From JBBIUS01 sp037440105 (lineage in GTDB: Bacteria; Patescibacteriota; Patescibacteriia; XYB2-FULL-38-15), in assembly GCA_037440105.1 (NCBI GenBank), contig JBBIUS010000003.1:1-64000 (forward strand): 64,000 nt of DNA, in the 5' to 3' direction. Position 1 is the first letter of the stretch. Each line of letters starts with the position of its first letter. The position numbers were made by a program, and so were the translations under genes. Shown one piece after another: positions 1 to 6,749 of the stretch. Below the pieces are notes generated by a model. The model made no database searches. It was not told the origin of the DNA and saw only the letters and a program-made list of their open reading frames with translations.

Positions 1-1
1 T

Positions 2-115
2 TCTTCCCGCCGTGGGCTCTTGAAAAAAGTTGGCGAACGCCGGCGGCTTTTAAAATATCTAGAGAGGGAGGATAAAAAAGCGCATACGGCGCTTTTGGAA
101 AAATTGAAATTATGA
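2..115 (+). CDS. rpsO: 30S ribosomal protein S15, C-terminal part
   Basis: Partial gene cut by the window start. Reading from base 2 gives about 37 codons ending in TGA. The peptide carries the S15 tail: SRRGLLKKVGERRRLLKYL, then a basic helix ending EKLKL. S15 is a primary 16S rRNA-binding protein of the small-subunit platform. It lies upstream of pnp with one small gene between, a variant of the very common rpsO-pnp arrangement. The match to the family tail is strong despite the short length. The stop overlaps the start of the inverted repeat at 113-200, which may serve as a 3' end or processing hairpin. Confidence 0.9.
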   Translation, partial: SSRRGLLKKVGERRRLLKYLEREDKKAHTALLEKLKL

Positions 116-200
116 TACGAATCAACGAATTTTAGACGAATCTATGAATACATAAATTCGTGTATTCGTTGGTTCGCATTTTATTTGTAGATTCGTATCA
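113..200. repeat. nested inverted repeat between rpsO and the NYN gene
   Basis: Outer arms TGATACGAATC (113-123) and GATTCGTATCA (190-200) are perfect complements. Inside are further complementary pieces (CAACGAAT with ATTCGTTG, GAATACA with TGTATTC) and several ATTCGT/ACGAAT copies in both directions. As RNA this would fold into a long hairpin right after the rpsO stop. There is no clear U-tract, so it is more likely a processing or stabilising hairpin than a simple terminator. Confidence 0.7.
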
Positions 201-201
201 C

Positions 202-729
202 ATGTTTATGGTCACTTACAAAGAACAACGCGTCGGTGTTTTCATTGATGTGCAAAACATGTATTATTCAGCAAAAAATTTATATAATGCCAGAGTAAAT
301 TTTGGCGATATTTTGGAAACAGCAGTTGGTGACAGAAAATTAATTAGAGCCATCGCTTATGTTGTTAAAACAAAGACCGGTGAAGAGAAAGTTTTTTTTG
401 AAGCATTGGAAAAATTAGGATTAGAAATTAGAGAAAAAGAATTAATGATTTACAATGGCGCAAAAAAAGCTGACTGGGATGTCGGGATTTGTATTGATTC
501 AATTGCCATGGCTGACCGACTGGATGTAATCGTTCTTATCTCAGGAGACGGCGATTTTATTCCTTTAGTACAGTATTTAAAAATGAACAAAGGCTGCCGG
601 GTCGAAGTAATGGCTTTTAGAGAAACAACGTCAACAAAATTAGTTGAAGCAGCCGATGAATTTACTGATTTAAGTCGTGAAAAAAGAAAATATTTGATTA
701 GCGCGAGAAGAAAAAGAACGATCATTTAA
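202..729 (+). CDS. NYN-domain (LabA/DUF88-like) putative ribonuclease
   Basis: About 175 aa from ATG 202; an ATG at 208 is also possible. The longer frame back to 160 runs into the inverted repeat and is unlikely to be the true start. The N-terminal VGVFIDVQNMYYSAK motif, the mid-protein KADWDVGICIDSIAMA and the LISGDGDFIPLVQYL segment are the acidic motifs of the NYN/PIN-like fold, where conserved Asp residues bind metal for RNA cleavage. Similar proteins are often annotated LabA/DUF88. Its place between rpsO and pnp, a degradative exoribonuclease, fits a role in RNA turnover. That role is inferred from context; the substrate is unknown. Confidence 0.8.
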   Translation: MFMVTYKEQRVGVFIDVQNMYYSAKNLYNARVNFGDILETAVGDRKLIRAIAYVVKTKTGEEKVFFEALEKLGLEIREKELMIYNGAKKADWDVGICIDSIAMADRLDVIVLISGDGDFIPLVQYLKMNKGCRVEVMAFRETTSTKLVEAADEFTDLSREKRKYLISARRKRTII

Positions 730-774
730 AATTAACAATCAACAAGTAACAAGCAACAATTAAAATTAACTTGG

Positions 775-893
775 AACTTGAAAATCCGAAATTCTAAATT
801 CGAAATTCGAAACAAATTCGAATGATTAAAATTTAATTTTGGGCTAATTAAAATTTGAGTTTGTTTAGGATTTCGATATTCGGATTTCAAGTT
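775..893. repeat. large inverted repeat in the pnp leader
   Basis: The left arm AACTTGAAAATCCGAA (775-790) pairs with TTCGGATTTCAAGTT (879-893) with one bulged base. Inner CGAAAT/ATTTCG and AACAAA/TTTGTT segments extend the stem. It ends 10 bases before the pnp start codon, so the pnp mRNA would carry a long duplex leader. The AAATTCGAAATTCGAAA wording is typical of simple intergenic repeats in Parcubacteria-like genomes. It covers most of the 174-base gap between the NYN gene and pnp. Confidence 0.65.
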
Positions 894-903
894 TTGAAAG
901 TTT

Positions 904-3027
904 ATGGTTCAAAACTTTGATTTAGAATGGGGAGGAAAAAAATTAACTATTCAAATAGGGAAATTCGCTGGCCAAACTAACGGAAGTTGCACGGTCCAAT
1001 ACGGCGACACTGTGGTGCTCGCTACTGCTGTGATGGCAAAAACAGTCAGAGAGGGAATAGATTTTTTCCCTTTGATGGTTGATTACGAAGAAAAACTCTA
1101 TGCCGCGGGGAAAATAAAGAGTTCTCGGTTTATTAAAAGGGAGGGCAGGCCTACTGATGAAGCAATTTTAACCGGCCGTTTGATTGACCGCTCAATACGG
1201 CCTCTTTTTGATGATCGCATTAGAAACGATGTCCAGGTAATCATAGACGTCCTCTCTTGGGATCAAGAGAATGATCCAGACATTCCTGCCCTTATTGCTG
1301 TCTCAGTTGCTCTTTCAATCTCCGACATCCCTTGGCAAGGACCAATCGCCGGCGTCCGAATTGGACAAATTAATGGTGAATGGGTTATTAACCCAACCTA
1401 TGGGGCTCGAGAAAAAAGTGTTTTAGATTTAGTCATTGCTGGCACACCAGAAAAAATCTGCATGATCGAAGCAGGGGGCCAAGAAATACCGGAACCAATT
1501 TTCTTAGAAGCAATTAAATTCGGCCAAAAACATTTAAAAAGCGCAATAAATTTAATAAAAGAAATCCAAAAAAAATTCGGAAAAACAAAAATATCTGTTA
1601 TTGAAGGAGAAACAGCGGAAGAATTGGAAGAAAAAGAAAATTTAAAAAAGAAGGTCAAAAATTTTCTAAGAGAAAAATTGTCTCTTTGTCTTTTTGATAC
1701 TAAAAAAGAAACAAAGGCTTCGCGCCGCGAAACTTTAGAAAAACTCAGCAATGAGCTAGACGAATATCTAAAAAACGAAGGGATTGGTAAAGAAAAAAGA
1801 AAAAACGTTCTTAATTATTTTTATGGGTGCGTTGAAGAAGAAGTCAGCCAAGCAATTCTAGAAAAGAATTTAAGAGTGGACTGTCGTGCTTTGGATGAAA
1901 TCAGACCCCTCTCTTGCGAGGTAGGTCTTTTGCCTCGAACCCACGGCTCTGGTTATTTTACCAGGGGAGACACGCGAGTTCTCTCAACTGTCACTTTAGG
2001 CTCGCCGTCCGATGAACAAGTCCTAGACGGAATGGAAATTACTGGTAAAAAAAAGTTTTTTCATCATTATAATTTTCCTCCTTTTTCTGTTGGAGAAGTA
2101 GGTTCTTTGCGTGGGCCGGGCAGACGAGAAATTGGGCACGGCGCTTTGGCCGAACGGGCCATACAGCCGCTTTTACCAAAAACCGAAGATTTCCCCTACA
2201 CAATAAGAGTAGTTTCGGAAGTTTTAAGTTCAAACGGCTCTTCGTCAATGGCTTCGGTTTGCGCTTCGTCTCTGGCTTTAATGGACGCCGGCGTACCAAT
2301 TCGCGAAGCAGTCGCAGGAATTGCAATGGGGCTCGCTTCAGACGAAAAAGGAAACTACAAAATTTTAACTGATTTGCAAGACCTCGAAGACAGTAAGGGC
2401 GGCATGGATTTTAAAATTGCTGGGACAAAAACTGGTATTACGGCTATTCAAATGGATACTAAAACATCTGGTTTAACTTTAGAAATGATAGAGAAAACCC
2501 TTGAACAAGGTAAAAAAGCTAGACTCGAAATCTTAAAGGTAATGGAAGCGACTATTCCCGCGCCTCGACCAAAACTCTCACCTTATGCTCCAAGAATTAT
2601 CACCTTTAAAATTGAACCAGAAAAAATCAGAGATGTCATTGGCCCCGGCGGAAAAATAATTAATGAGATTATTGATCATACCGGCGTAACAATTGATATT
2701 GAAAACGATGGAACAATTATGGTTTGTTCAACTAATGAAACGACTTTAGAAAAAGCGGTCGCTTGGATAAAAAGTTTAGTTCAAGATGCTGAAGTAGGTG
2801 AAATCTTCCAGGGCAGAGTAACGCGCATTCTTGATTTTGGTGCCTTTGTTGAGATCTATCCGCACAAAGAAGGTTTAGTTCATATTTCTGAATTAGCACC
2901 TTATCGTGTACGGCGCGTTCAAGATGTGGTAAAAGTCGGAGATATCATTACAGTTAAAGTTATTAAAATTGATGAGCAGGGCAGAATAAACCTGTCCTTA
3001 AAGCAGGCGAAACAAACAAAAAAATGA
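904..3027 (+). CDS. pnp: polyribonucleotide nucleotidyltransferase (PNPase)
   Basis: 707 aa, normal family length. Two RNase PH domains (about 1-220 and 315-550) flank an alpha-helical linker. They are followed by a KH domain (about 553-615, IRDVIGPGGKIINEI) and an S1 domain (about 620-695, GEIFQGRVTRILDFGAFVEI). The second RNase PH domain keeps RGDTRVL and the catalytic GGMDFKIAGTK segment. PNPase is a trimeric 3'-to-5' phosphorolytic exoribonuclease of mRNA decay. The ATG at 904 gives the standard N-terminus (FDLEWGGKKLTIQIGKFAGQ). The gene follows rpsO and the NYN gene and overlaps the next gene by 4 bases (ATGA). The leader duplex could allow control by cleavage, as known for E. coli pnp, but that is inference. 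Confidence 0.97.
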   Translation: MVQNFDLEWGGKKLTIQIGKFAGQTNGSCTVQYGDTVVLATAVMAKTVREGIDFFPLMVDYEEKLYAAGKIKSSRFIKREGRPTDEAILTGRLIDRSIRPLFDDRIRNDVQVIIDVLSWDQENDPDIPALIAVSVALSISDIPWQGPIAGVRIGQINGEWVINPTYGAREKSVLDLVIAGTPEKICMIEAGGQEIPEPIFLEAIKFGQKHLKSAINLIKEIQKKFGKTKISVIEGETAEELEEKENLKKKVKNFLREKLSLCLFDTKKETKASRRETLEKLSNELDEYLKNEGIGKEKRKNVLNYFYGCVEEEVSQAILEKNLRVDCRALDEIRPLSCEVGLLPRTHGSGYFTRGDTRVLSTVTLGSPSDEQVLDGMEITGKKKFFHHYNFPPFSVGEVGSLRGPGRREIGHGALAERAIQPLLPKTEDFPYTIRVVSEVLSSNGSSSMASVCASSLALMDAGVPIREAVAGIAMGLASDEKGNYKILTDLQDLEDSKGGMDFKIAGTKTGITAIQMDTKTSGLTLEMIEKTLEQGKKARLEILKVMEATIPAPRPKLSPYAPRIITFKIEPEKIRDVIGPGGKIINEIIDHTGVTIDIENDGTIMVCSTNETTLEKAVAWIKSLVQDAEVGEIFQGRVTRILDFGAFVEIYPHKEGLVHISELAPYRVRRVQDVVKVGDIITVKVIKIDEQGRINLSLKQAKQTKK

Positions 3028-4097
3028 AACTGCGAAGAAACAATTTGAAAAAAGGGACCTCTCTTATTATGGGAGGTCTTTTGGTCATCGCCTTTTTGTT
3101 CGTGACTAACGTAGGTATTTTAGTTTATAAAAATTTAAGTGAAAGAGATAATTTTTTAAACTTAGTCCCAAAAGAAATTATTTTTTACTGGCATTCTAAC
3201 ACAGATGAACGAGCAGAAACTAAAAATCTTTTTTTTGCTGCGATTTGTCAGTTATTCAAATTAAATGAATTTTCCCTCCTCAAAGGAATAAACTTTGAGA
3301 ATAAAGAAATTTCTTTAGCCGTTTTTCCTGACAAAGAAGCGGTTTTATTTTTCACTGTTCAGCCCAATGAAGATTTAAAAACTAATCTCGAAGAAACCAA
3401 CTTAAGTTATGTTTTGGGAAAAGAACAAATTCTTTTAGCAACCTCACCAGATACTTTATTAAAAATAATCAATGTTAGGAATAATAAAATCCCTTCTTTA
3501 GGGGAAGATCTAATCACTAAGTCAAACTTAATTCATTCGACCATTAACTATCCAAGTCAAATCTATTTCGACTCACGCATATTCCAAACATTTTTTTCTA
3601 TTAAAAATTTTCCAGATTTTCTTTCTTTAAAAAACACTATTTTAATAATTCCTAACAATAAAAATTTTAACGAAAATTCTAGCCCCTGGAGAAAATACAA
3701 TTTTATTCTAATTTCAAAAAATTTTTCAAAAGACAATGAATTGGAAAATTTCATTAAAGAAAAATTAGCCCAAATCCTTCCTATCTCTCAAGAAAAAACT
3801 CTGCCTGACGGAACTACTGTAAAGGAATTAATTTCTGACCCGTCTCTTTTCCAATTTAAAAATATCGACTTTCTGAATTTTAAAATCCACTATGTTATTG
3901 AGCCAAGGCTGGATTTTGAGTTTGCTCTGACGAGCAATGACAATTTATTTGCAAGTAATTCTTTAGTATTATTAGAGGAGTATTTAAAAATTAATAGGCA
4001 AAATCTTTTTCAAAAATTATGGCAAAGTATAAGAGAAAGAACAATAAAAAATAAGCAATTTAAATATATTGGGATAAAATATGTGGACAAACTGTGA
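3024..4097 (+). CDS. membrane-anchored protein of unknown function (DUF3352-like)
   Basis: 357 aa, translationally coupled to pnp by an ATGA overlap. A basic N-terminus is followed by one hydrophobic helix (about residues 14-34, SLIMGGLLVIAFLFVTNVGI), then a long polar domain likely outside the membrane. The wording around LVPKEIIFYWHSN and the alternating strand/helix pattern with KEQILLATSPDTLLKII resemble DUF3352-type proteins, but I am not certain. There are no catalytic motifs or cysteine pairs. The sequence is very rich in Lys, Asn, Phe and Leu, typical of a fast-evolving AT-rich protein. Function unknown. The coupling to pnp may be positional only. Confidence 0.7.
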   Translation: MKLRRNNLKKGTSLIMGGLLVIAFLFVTNVGILVYKNLSERDNFLNLVPKEIIFYWHSNTDERAETKNLFFAAICQLFKLNEFSLLKGINFENKEISLAVFPDKEAVLFFTVQPNEDLKTNLEETNLSYVLGKEQILLATSPDTLLKIINVRNNKIPSLGEDLITKSNLIHSTINYPSQIYFDSRIFQTFFSIKNFPDFLSLKNTILIIPNNKNFNENSSPWRKYNFILISKNFSKDNELENFIKEKLAQILPISQEKTLPDGTTVKELISDPSLFQFKNIDFLNFKIHYVIEPRLDFEFALTSNDNLFASNSLVLLEEYLKINRQNLFQKLWQSIRERTIKNKQFKYIGIKYVDKL

Positions 4098-4184
4098 ACA
4101 AATTATTAACAACCCCTTAATAAATTTGCCTACTCCCAAAAAATAAAATTAAATTTTTCTCTAAAATAAGCCAAAATTTAAGAA

Positions 4185-4213
4185 TTGACAATCCGAAATC
4201 TCTGTGCTATAAT
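4185..4213 (+). promoter_or_regulatory. consensus sigma70-type promoter of the RNA at 4220-4540
   Basis: TTGACA (4185-4190), 17-base spacer, TATAAT (4208-4213): both hexamers match the consensus exactly with ideal spacing. Predicted start is near 4220. No start codon for a gene lies within the next 400 bases; a structured, terminated transcript does. Confidence 0.85.
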
Positions 4214-4219
4214 TAAAAT

Positions 4220-4540
4220 AGATCATTGAAATAAAAGAAACTTACCTTTCTTTGAAAGATAAGTTTCTTTCTTCTCTACTTTTCGTTAAGGTCTTCGCTG
4301 GCAAGACCTGAGGCTAAAATAAAAACAAAAATTTTTTTAGGCGGGCTTTTCCTAAGTCTGCCGCAAGAATGGTAGAGAGGTCTCGCTTTCAAGTCAGCAA
4401 AAAGCGTTCTTTAGCTTTTGAGCCAAAATCTCTAAAACTGCAATTTGCGGTGAAGAGTGAGCTCAGAAGCTTAGGGCGCAAACGGCCATAAATTAATTAA
4501 TCATATTTAAGGGCGCAGTTTGCGCCCTTAATTTTTATAA
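4220..4540 (+). ncRNA. structured non-coding RNA of unrecognised class
   Basis: About 320 nt between a perfect promoter and a strong intrinsic terminator, with no plausible ORF. Helices seen by eye: GAAACTTA-CTTTC (4237-4250) with its complement (4254-4267); AGGTCTT/AAGACCT (4289-4295/4303-4309); CCTGAG/CTTAGG (4308-4313/4469-4474); GGCGGGC/GTCTGCC (4340-4346/4356-4362, two G-U pairs); GCAA/TTGC (4363-4366/4445-4448) enclosing TAGAGA/TCTCTA (4373-4378/4429-4434) and AAAAGC/GCTTTT. The order suggests a multibranched fold closed by a long-range helix. I do not see the RNase P P4 core, the tmRNA acceptor or tag end, or the SRP apical loop. A raiA-type or other orphan RNA is possible but cannot be confirmed here. 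Confidence 0.7.
4507..4536 (+). terminator. intrinsic terminator of the RNA at 4220-4540
   Basis: TTAAGGGCGCA (4507-4517), loop GTT, TGCGCCCTTAA (4521-4531), then TTTTT. The 3' arm can also pair with TTAGGGCGCAAAC at 4471-4483, giving a competing longer hairpin that ends at the same U-tract. Confidence 0.85.
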
Positions 4541-4541
4541 A

Positions 4542-4569
4542 TTGACTTTTTATCTTATTAATATAAAAT
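4542..4569 (+). promoter_or_regulatory. promoter of the TraR/DksA-lspA genes
   Basis: TTGACT (4542-4547), 16-base spacer, TAAAAT (4564-4569). It lies just after the terminator, so the downstream operon has its own start about 70 bases before the ATG at 4649. Confidence 0.6.
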
Positions 4570-4648
4570 TAATATAATAATGTTACAATCAATAATAAAT
4601 AATTTCTGCGGATAAAATTTTATTTTTGATAATTAGTCTAGTCTAGTT

Positions 4649-5032
4649 ATGAAAAAAGCAAATTTAGATCAAAAATTTATAGAAACTATAAAAGAAAAAC
4701 TAATAAAGGAAAAGGATAGGTTGGAAAAAGAATTAAAAAGTTTCGCCAAGAAAAATGTCCATAATATAACAGATTACGACGCACATTTCCCAAGCTTTGG
4801 AGACAAAGATGACGAAAACGCAGCCGAAGTGGCAGCCTACAGCGATAATTTAACTTTGGAAAGAACTTTAGAATCGGCTTTGCGGGATGTTAATAACTCT
4901 CTTAAACGAATTAAAGAAGGAACATACGGGATTTGCAGGTACTGCGGTAAAGATATCGGCCTTCAGAGATTAGAGGCTCGCCCAACTTCAAGCACTTGTA
5001 TTGAATGTAAAAATAAACTAACCAGGAAATAG
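4649..5032 (+). CDS. TraR/DksA-family C4 zinc-finger protein
   Basis: 127 aa. The N-terminal half is a charged coiled-coil (about 8-45). The middle carries GDKDDENAAEVAAYSDN, and the C-terminus has the zinc finger YGICRYCGKDI...CIECKN with four cysteines. This layout is that of the TraR/DksA family, which insert a coiled-coil into the RNA polymerase secondary channel and alter promoter response, often with ppGpp. It lacks the classic DxxDxA tip of E. coli DksA, so regulatory equivalence is uncertain. The stop is 5 bases before lspA, so the two are likely co-transcribed from the promoter at 4542-4569. Confidence 0.88.
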   Translation: MKKANLDQKFIETIKEKLIKEKDRLEKELKSFAKKNVHNITDYDAHFPSFGDKDDENAAEVAAYSDNLTLERTLESALRDVNNSLKRIKEGTYGICRYCGKDIGLQRLEARPTSSTCIECKNKLTRK

Positions 5033-5037
5033 CCATA

Positions 5038-5508
5038 ATGTCTTTTTTAAAAAAGGTTTTGATTTTAAATTTCTCTGCTGCTACCTTTTTTGCTCTTGAC
5101 CGCCTAACAAAATGGCTGGCCTTTAATAAAAAATTCTCTCTGCCAGAGAATTTTTTATTTTCTTTATTTAAAATTAAATTTCAAAAAAACACAACAATTT
5201 TAGGATTAGAAATAAGCAGATCTCTCTTACTCTTGGTTATCACTATAATTATAATTGCACTCTTTTTCCTATTAATTAGGAACTATCAGAAAAAAGAATT
5301 TTTTTTAATTTTAATATTAACTTTAATTTTAATCGGCGCTTTAAGTAACTTGATTGATCGTTTAATTTATGGAGGAGTAATCGATTTTATCAATTTTTCT
5401 TCATCAACTTTTAATTTAGCGGACTGTTTTATTGTGAGCGGGGTTAGCTTTTGGGCAATAAAGGAATTTATTTTCCCCTTTTTTTCTAAAAAGGGCTCTT
5501 TTCGTTAG
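5038..5508 (+). CDS. lspA: lipoprotein signal peptidase (signal peptidase II)
   Basis: 156 aa, normal family length. Four hydrophobic segments are visible. Conserved motifs are FALDRLTKW near the N-terminus, GALSNLIDRLIYGGVIDFINF and FNLADCFIVSG; the two Asp residues in the last two motifs form the aspartyl catalytic pair. The enzyme cleaves prolipoprotein signal peptides in the cytoplasmic membrane after lipid attachment. It follows the zinc-finger gene with a 5-base gap. No prolipoprotein diacylglyceryl transferase gene is in the window. Phe/Ile-rich composition matches the neighbours, so there is no sign of recent transfer. Confidence 0.93.
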   Translation: MSFLKKVLILNFSAATFFALDRLTKWLAFNKKFSLPENFLFSLFKIKFQKNTTILGLEISRSLLLLVITIIIIALFFLLIRNYQKKEFFLILILTLILIGALSNLIDRLIYGGVIDFINFSSSTFNLADCFIVSGVSFWAIKEFIFPFFSKKGSFR

Positions 5509-5546
5509 TAGTTTATAAATTTATATTATGTTAGAATTAATTTAAT

Positions 5547-6698
5547 ATGCAGAATGATCCTCTGCAAAAACCGCCTGATAAAAAAATCAAAATTTTTGCT
5601 GTTTCATCTTTTCTAAACGACTTAGGCTCAGATCTGATCTCGCCCGTCTGGCCACTCTTTGTAACTTCAATACTTAAAGCGCCAATGGGTGTTTTAGGTT
5701 TTTTAGACGGCCTTGGGGAAACACTAGTTGCTGTCTCGCAAGCTGGTTCTGGCTTCTTTTCTGACAAAATCAAAAAAAGGAAGATTTTTATTTGGCTCGG
5801 CTACCTCTTTGCCGCTTTTGGCCGATTGGGCTATGCCGTTTCTACCATTTGGCAACATTTGATACCCTTCAAAATTGCTGACCGCCTTGGCAAAATGAGA
5901 GATGCGCCAAGAGACGCTATGGCTGCTGAAACAGTAAAAAGAGAAAAAAGAGGAGTAACTTTTGGTTTTCTTGAAGCTATGGATAGTTTAGGTGCTGTTT
6001 CAGGCGTTATTCTTTGTATCTTACTTTTCCAATTGCTTGGTTTTAGAAAATTATTTCTTTTGGCCGCCTTTCCATCGCTTGTCAGCGCTTTTCTAATATT
6101 TTTCTTTATAAAAGAAAGCAGCAACAGCGAAATATATAAAGGTTTTAAATTTAAAGATATAAATAAAAATTTAATGCTGTTCTTTTTGGCTGGCAGCATT
6201 TTCACTTTAGGAACTTTTAGTTATTCTTTTCTATTAATTTTTGCTCACCATTTTGGTTTTAAGGATGTTTTTATTCCAATTCTTTATTTAATTTTCACTT
6301 CAGTCAATTCACTTTTAGCTTGGCCCTTTGGCACAGCCGCAGATAAATTCGGCAGAAAAACAATCAGTATTATTTCTTTTATTCTTTGGGGACTAACTTG
6401 TTTAGGTTTTATTTGGTCTCAAAATTACTTGTTTATTATTTTCTGCTTTGTTCTTTATGGCCTACATAAGGCTGCCTGGAAACCAATCCAAAAAACTTTT
6501 GTTGCTGAGCTAGCTCCAACAAAACTGCGCGCCACTACTTTAGGGAGTTTCCAAATGATTATTGGTCTTTGCGCTCTCCCCTCATCGGTTCTGGCCGGAC
6601 TTCTTTGGGATTATTTTGGCCCCTTTGCCCCATTTTATTTTTCCTTGGCTGCCACAACTCTTTCTCTCATTTTTCTTGTTTTGGTAAAAGAGAATTAA
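5547..6698 (+). CDS. MFS transporter
   Basis: 383 aa with about 11-12 hydrophobic segments in two halves. After the second helix comes SGFFSDKIKKRKIFIWLGY and in the second half GTAADKFGRKTISI; both are the G-x-x-x-D-(R/K)-x-G-R-(R/K) loop motif of the major facilitator superfamily. The LGKMRDAPRDAMAAETVKRE segment between helices 4 and 5 resembles MFS proteins annotated as multidrug or sugar exporters in candidate-phyla genomes. The substrate cannot be assigned. It starts 38 bases after lspA, on the same strand, and may be read from the same promoter. Confidence 0.88.
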   Translation: MQNDPLQKPPDKKIKIFAVSSFLNDLGSDLISPVWPLFVTSILKAPMGVLGFLDGLGETLVAVSQAGSGFFSDKIKKRKIFIWLGYLFAAFGRLGYAVSTIWQHLIPFKIADRLGKMRDAPRDAMAAETVKREKRGVTFGFLEAMDSLGAVSGVILCILLFQLLGFRKLFLLAAFPSLVSAFLIFFFIKESSNSEIYKGFKFKDINKNLMLFFLAGSIFTLGTFSYSFLLIFAHHFGFKDVFIPILYLIFTSVNSLLAWPFGTAADKFGRKTISIISFILWGLTCLGFIWSQNYLFIIFCFVLYGLHKAAWKPIQKTFVAELAPTKLRATTLGSFQMIIGLCALPSSVLAGLLWDYFGPFAPFYFSLAATTLSLIFLVLVKEN

Positions 6699-6749
6699 GA
6701 AGAAATTTAAGACAGGTATTAAAAATTAGAAATTGGAAATTTTATTTAT

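Noticed and set aside
4480..4512. GCAAACGGCCATAAATTAAT.. reading A-N-G-H.. stop, tmRNA-tag-like
   Set aside because: No tRNA-Ala-like acceptor ends or CCA and the tag does not end in LAA, so it is not tmRNA.
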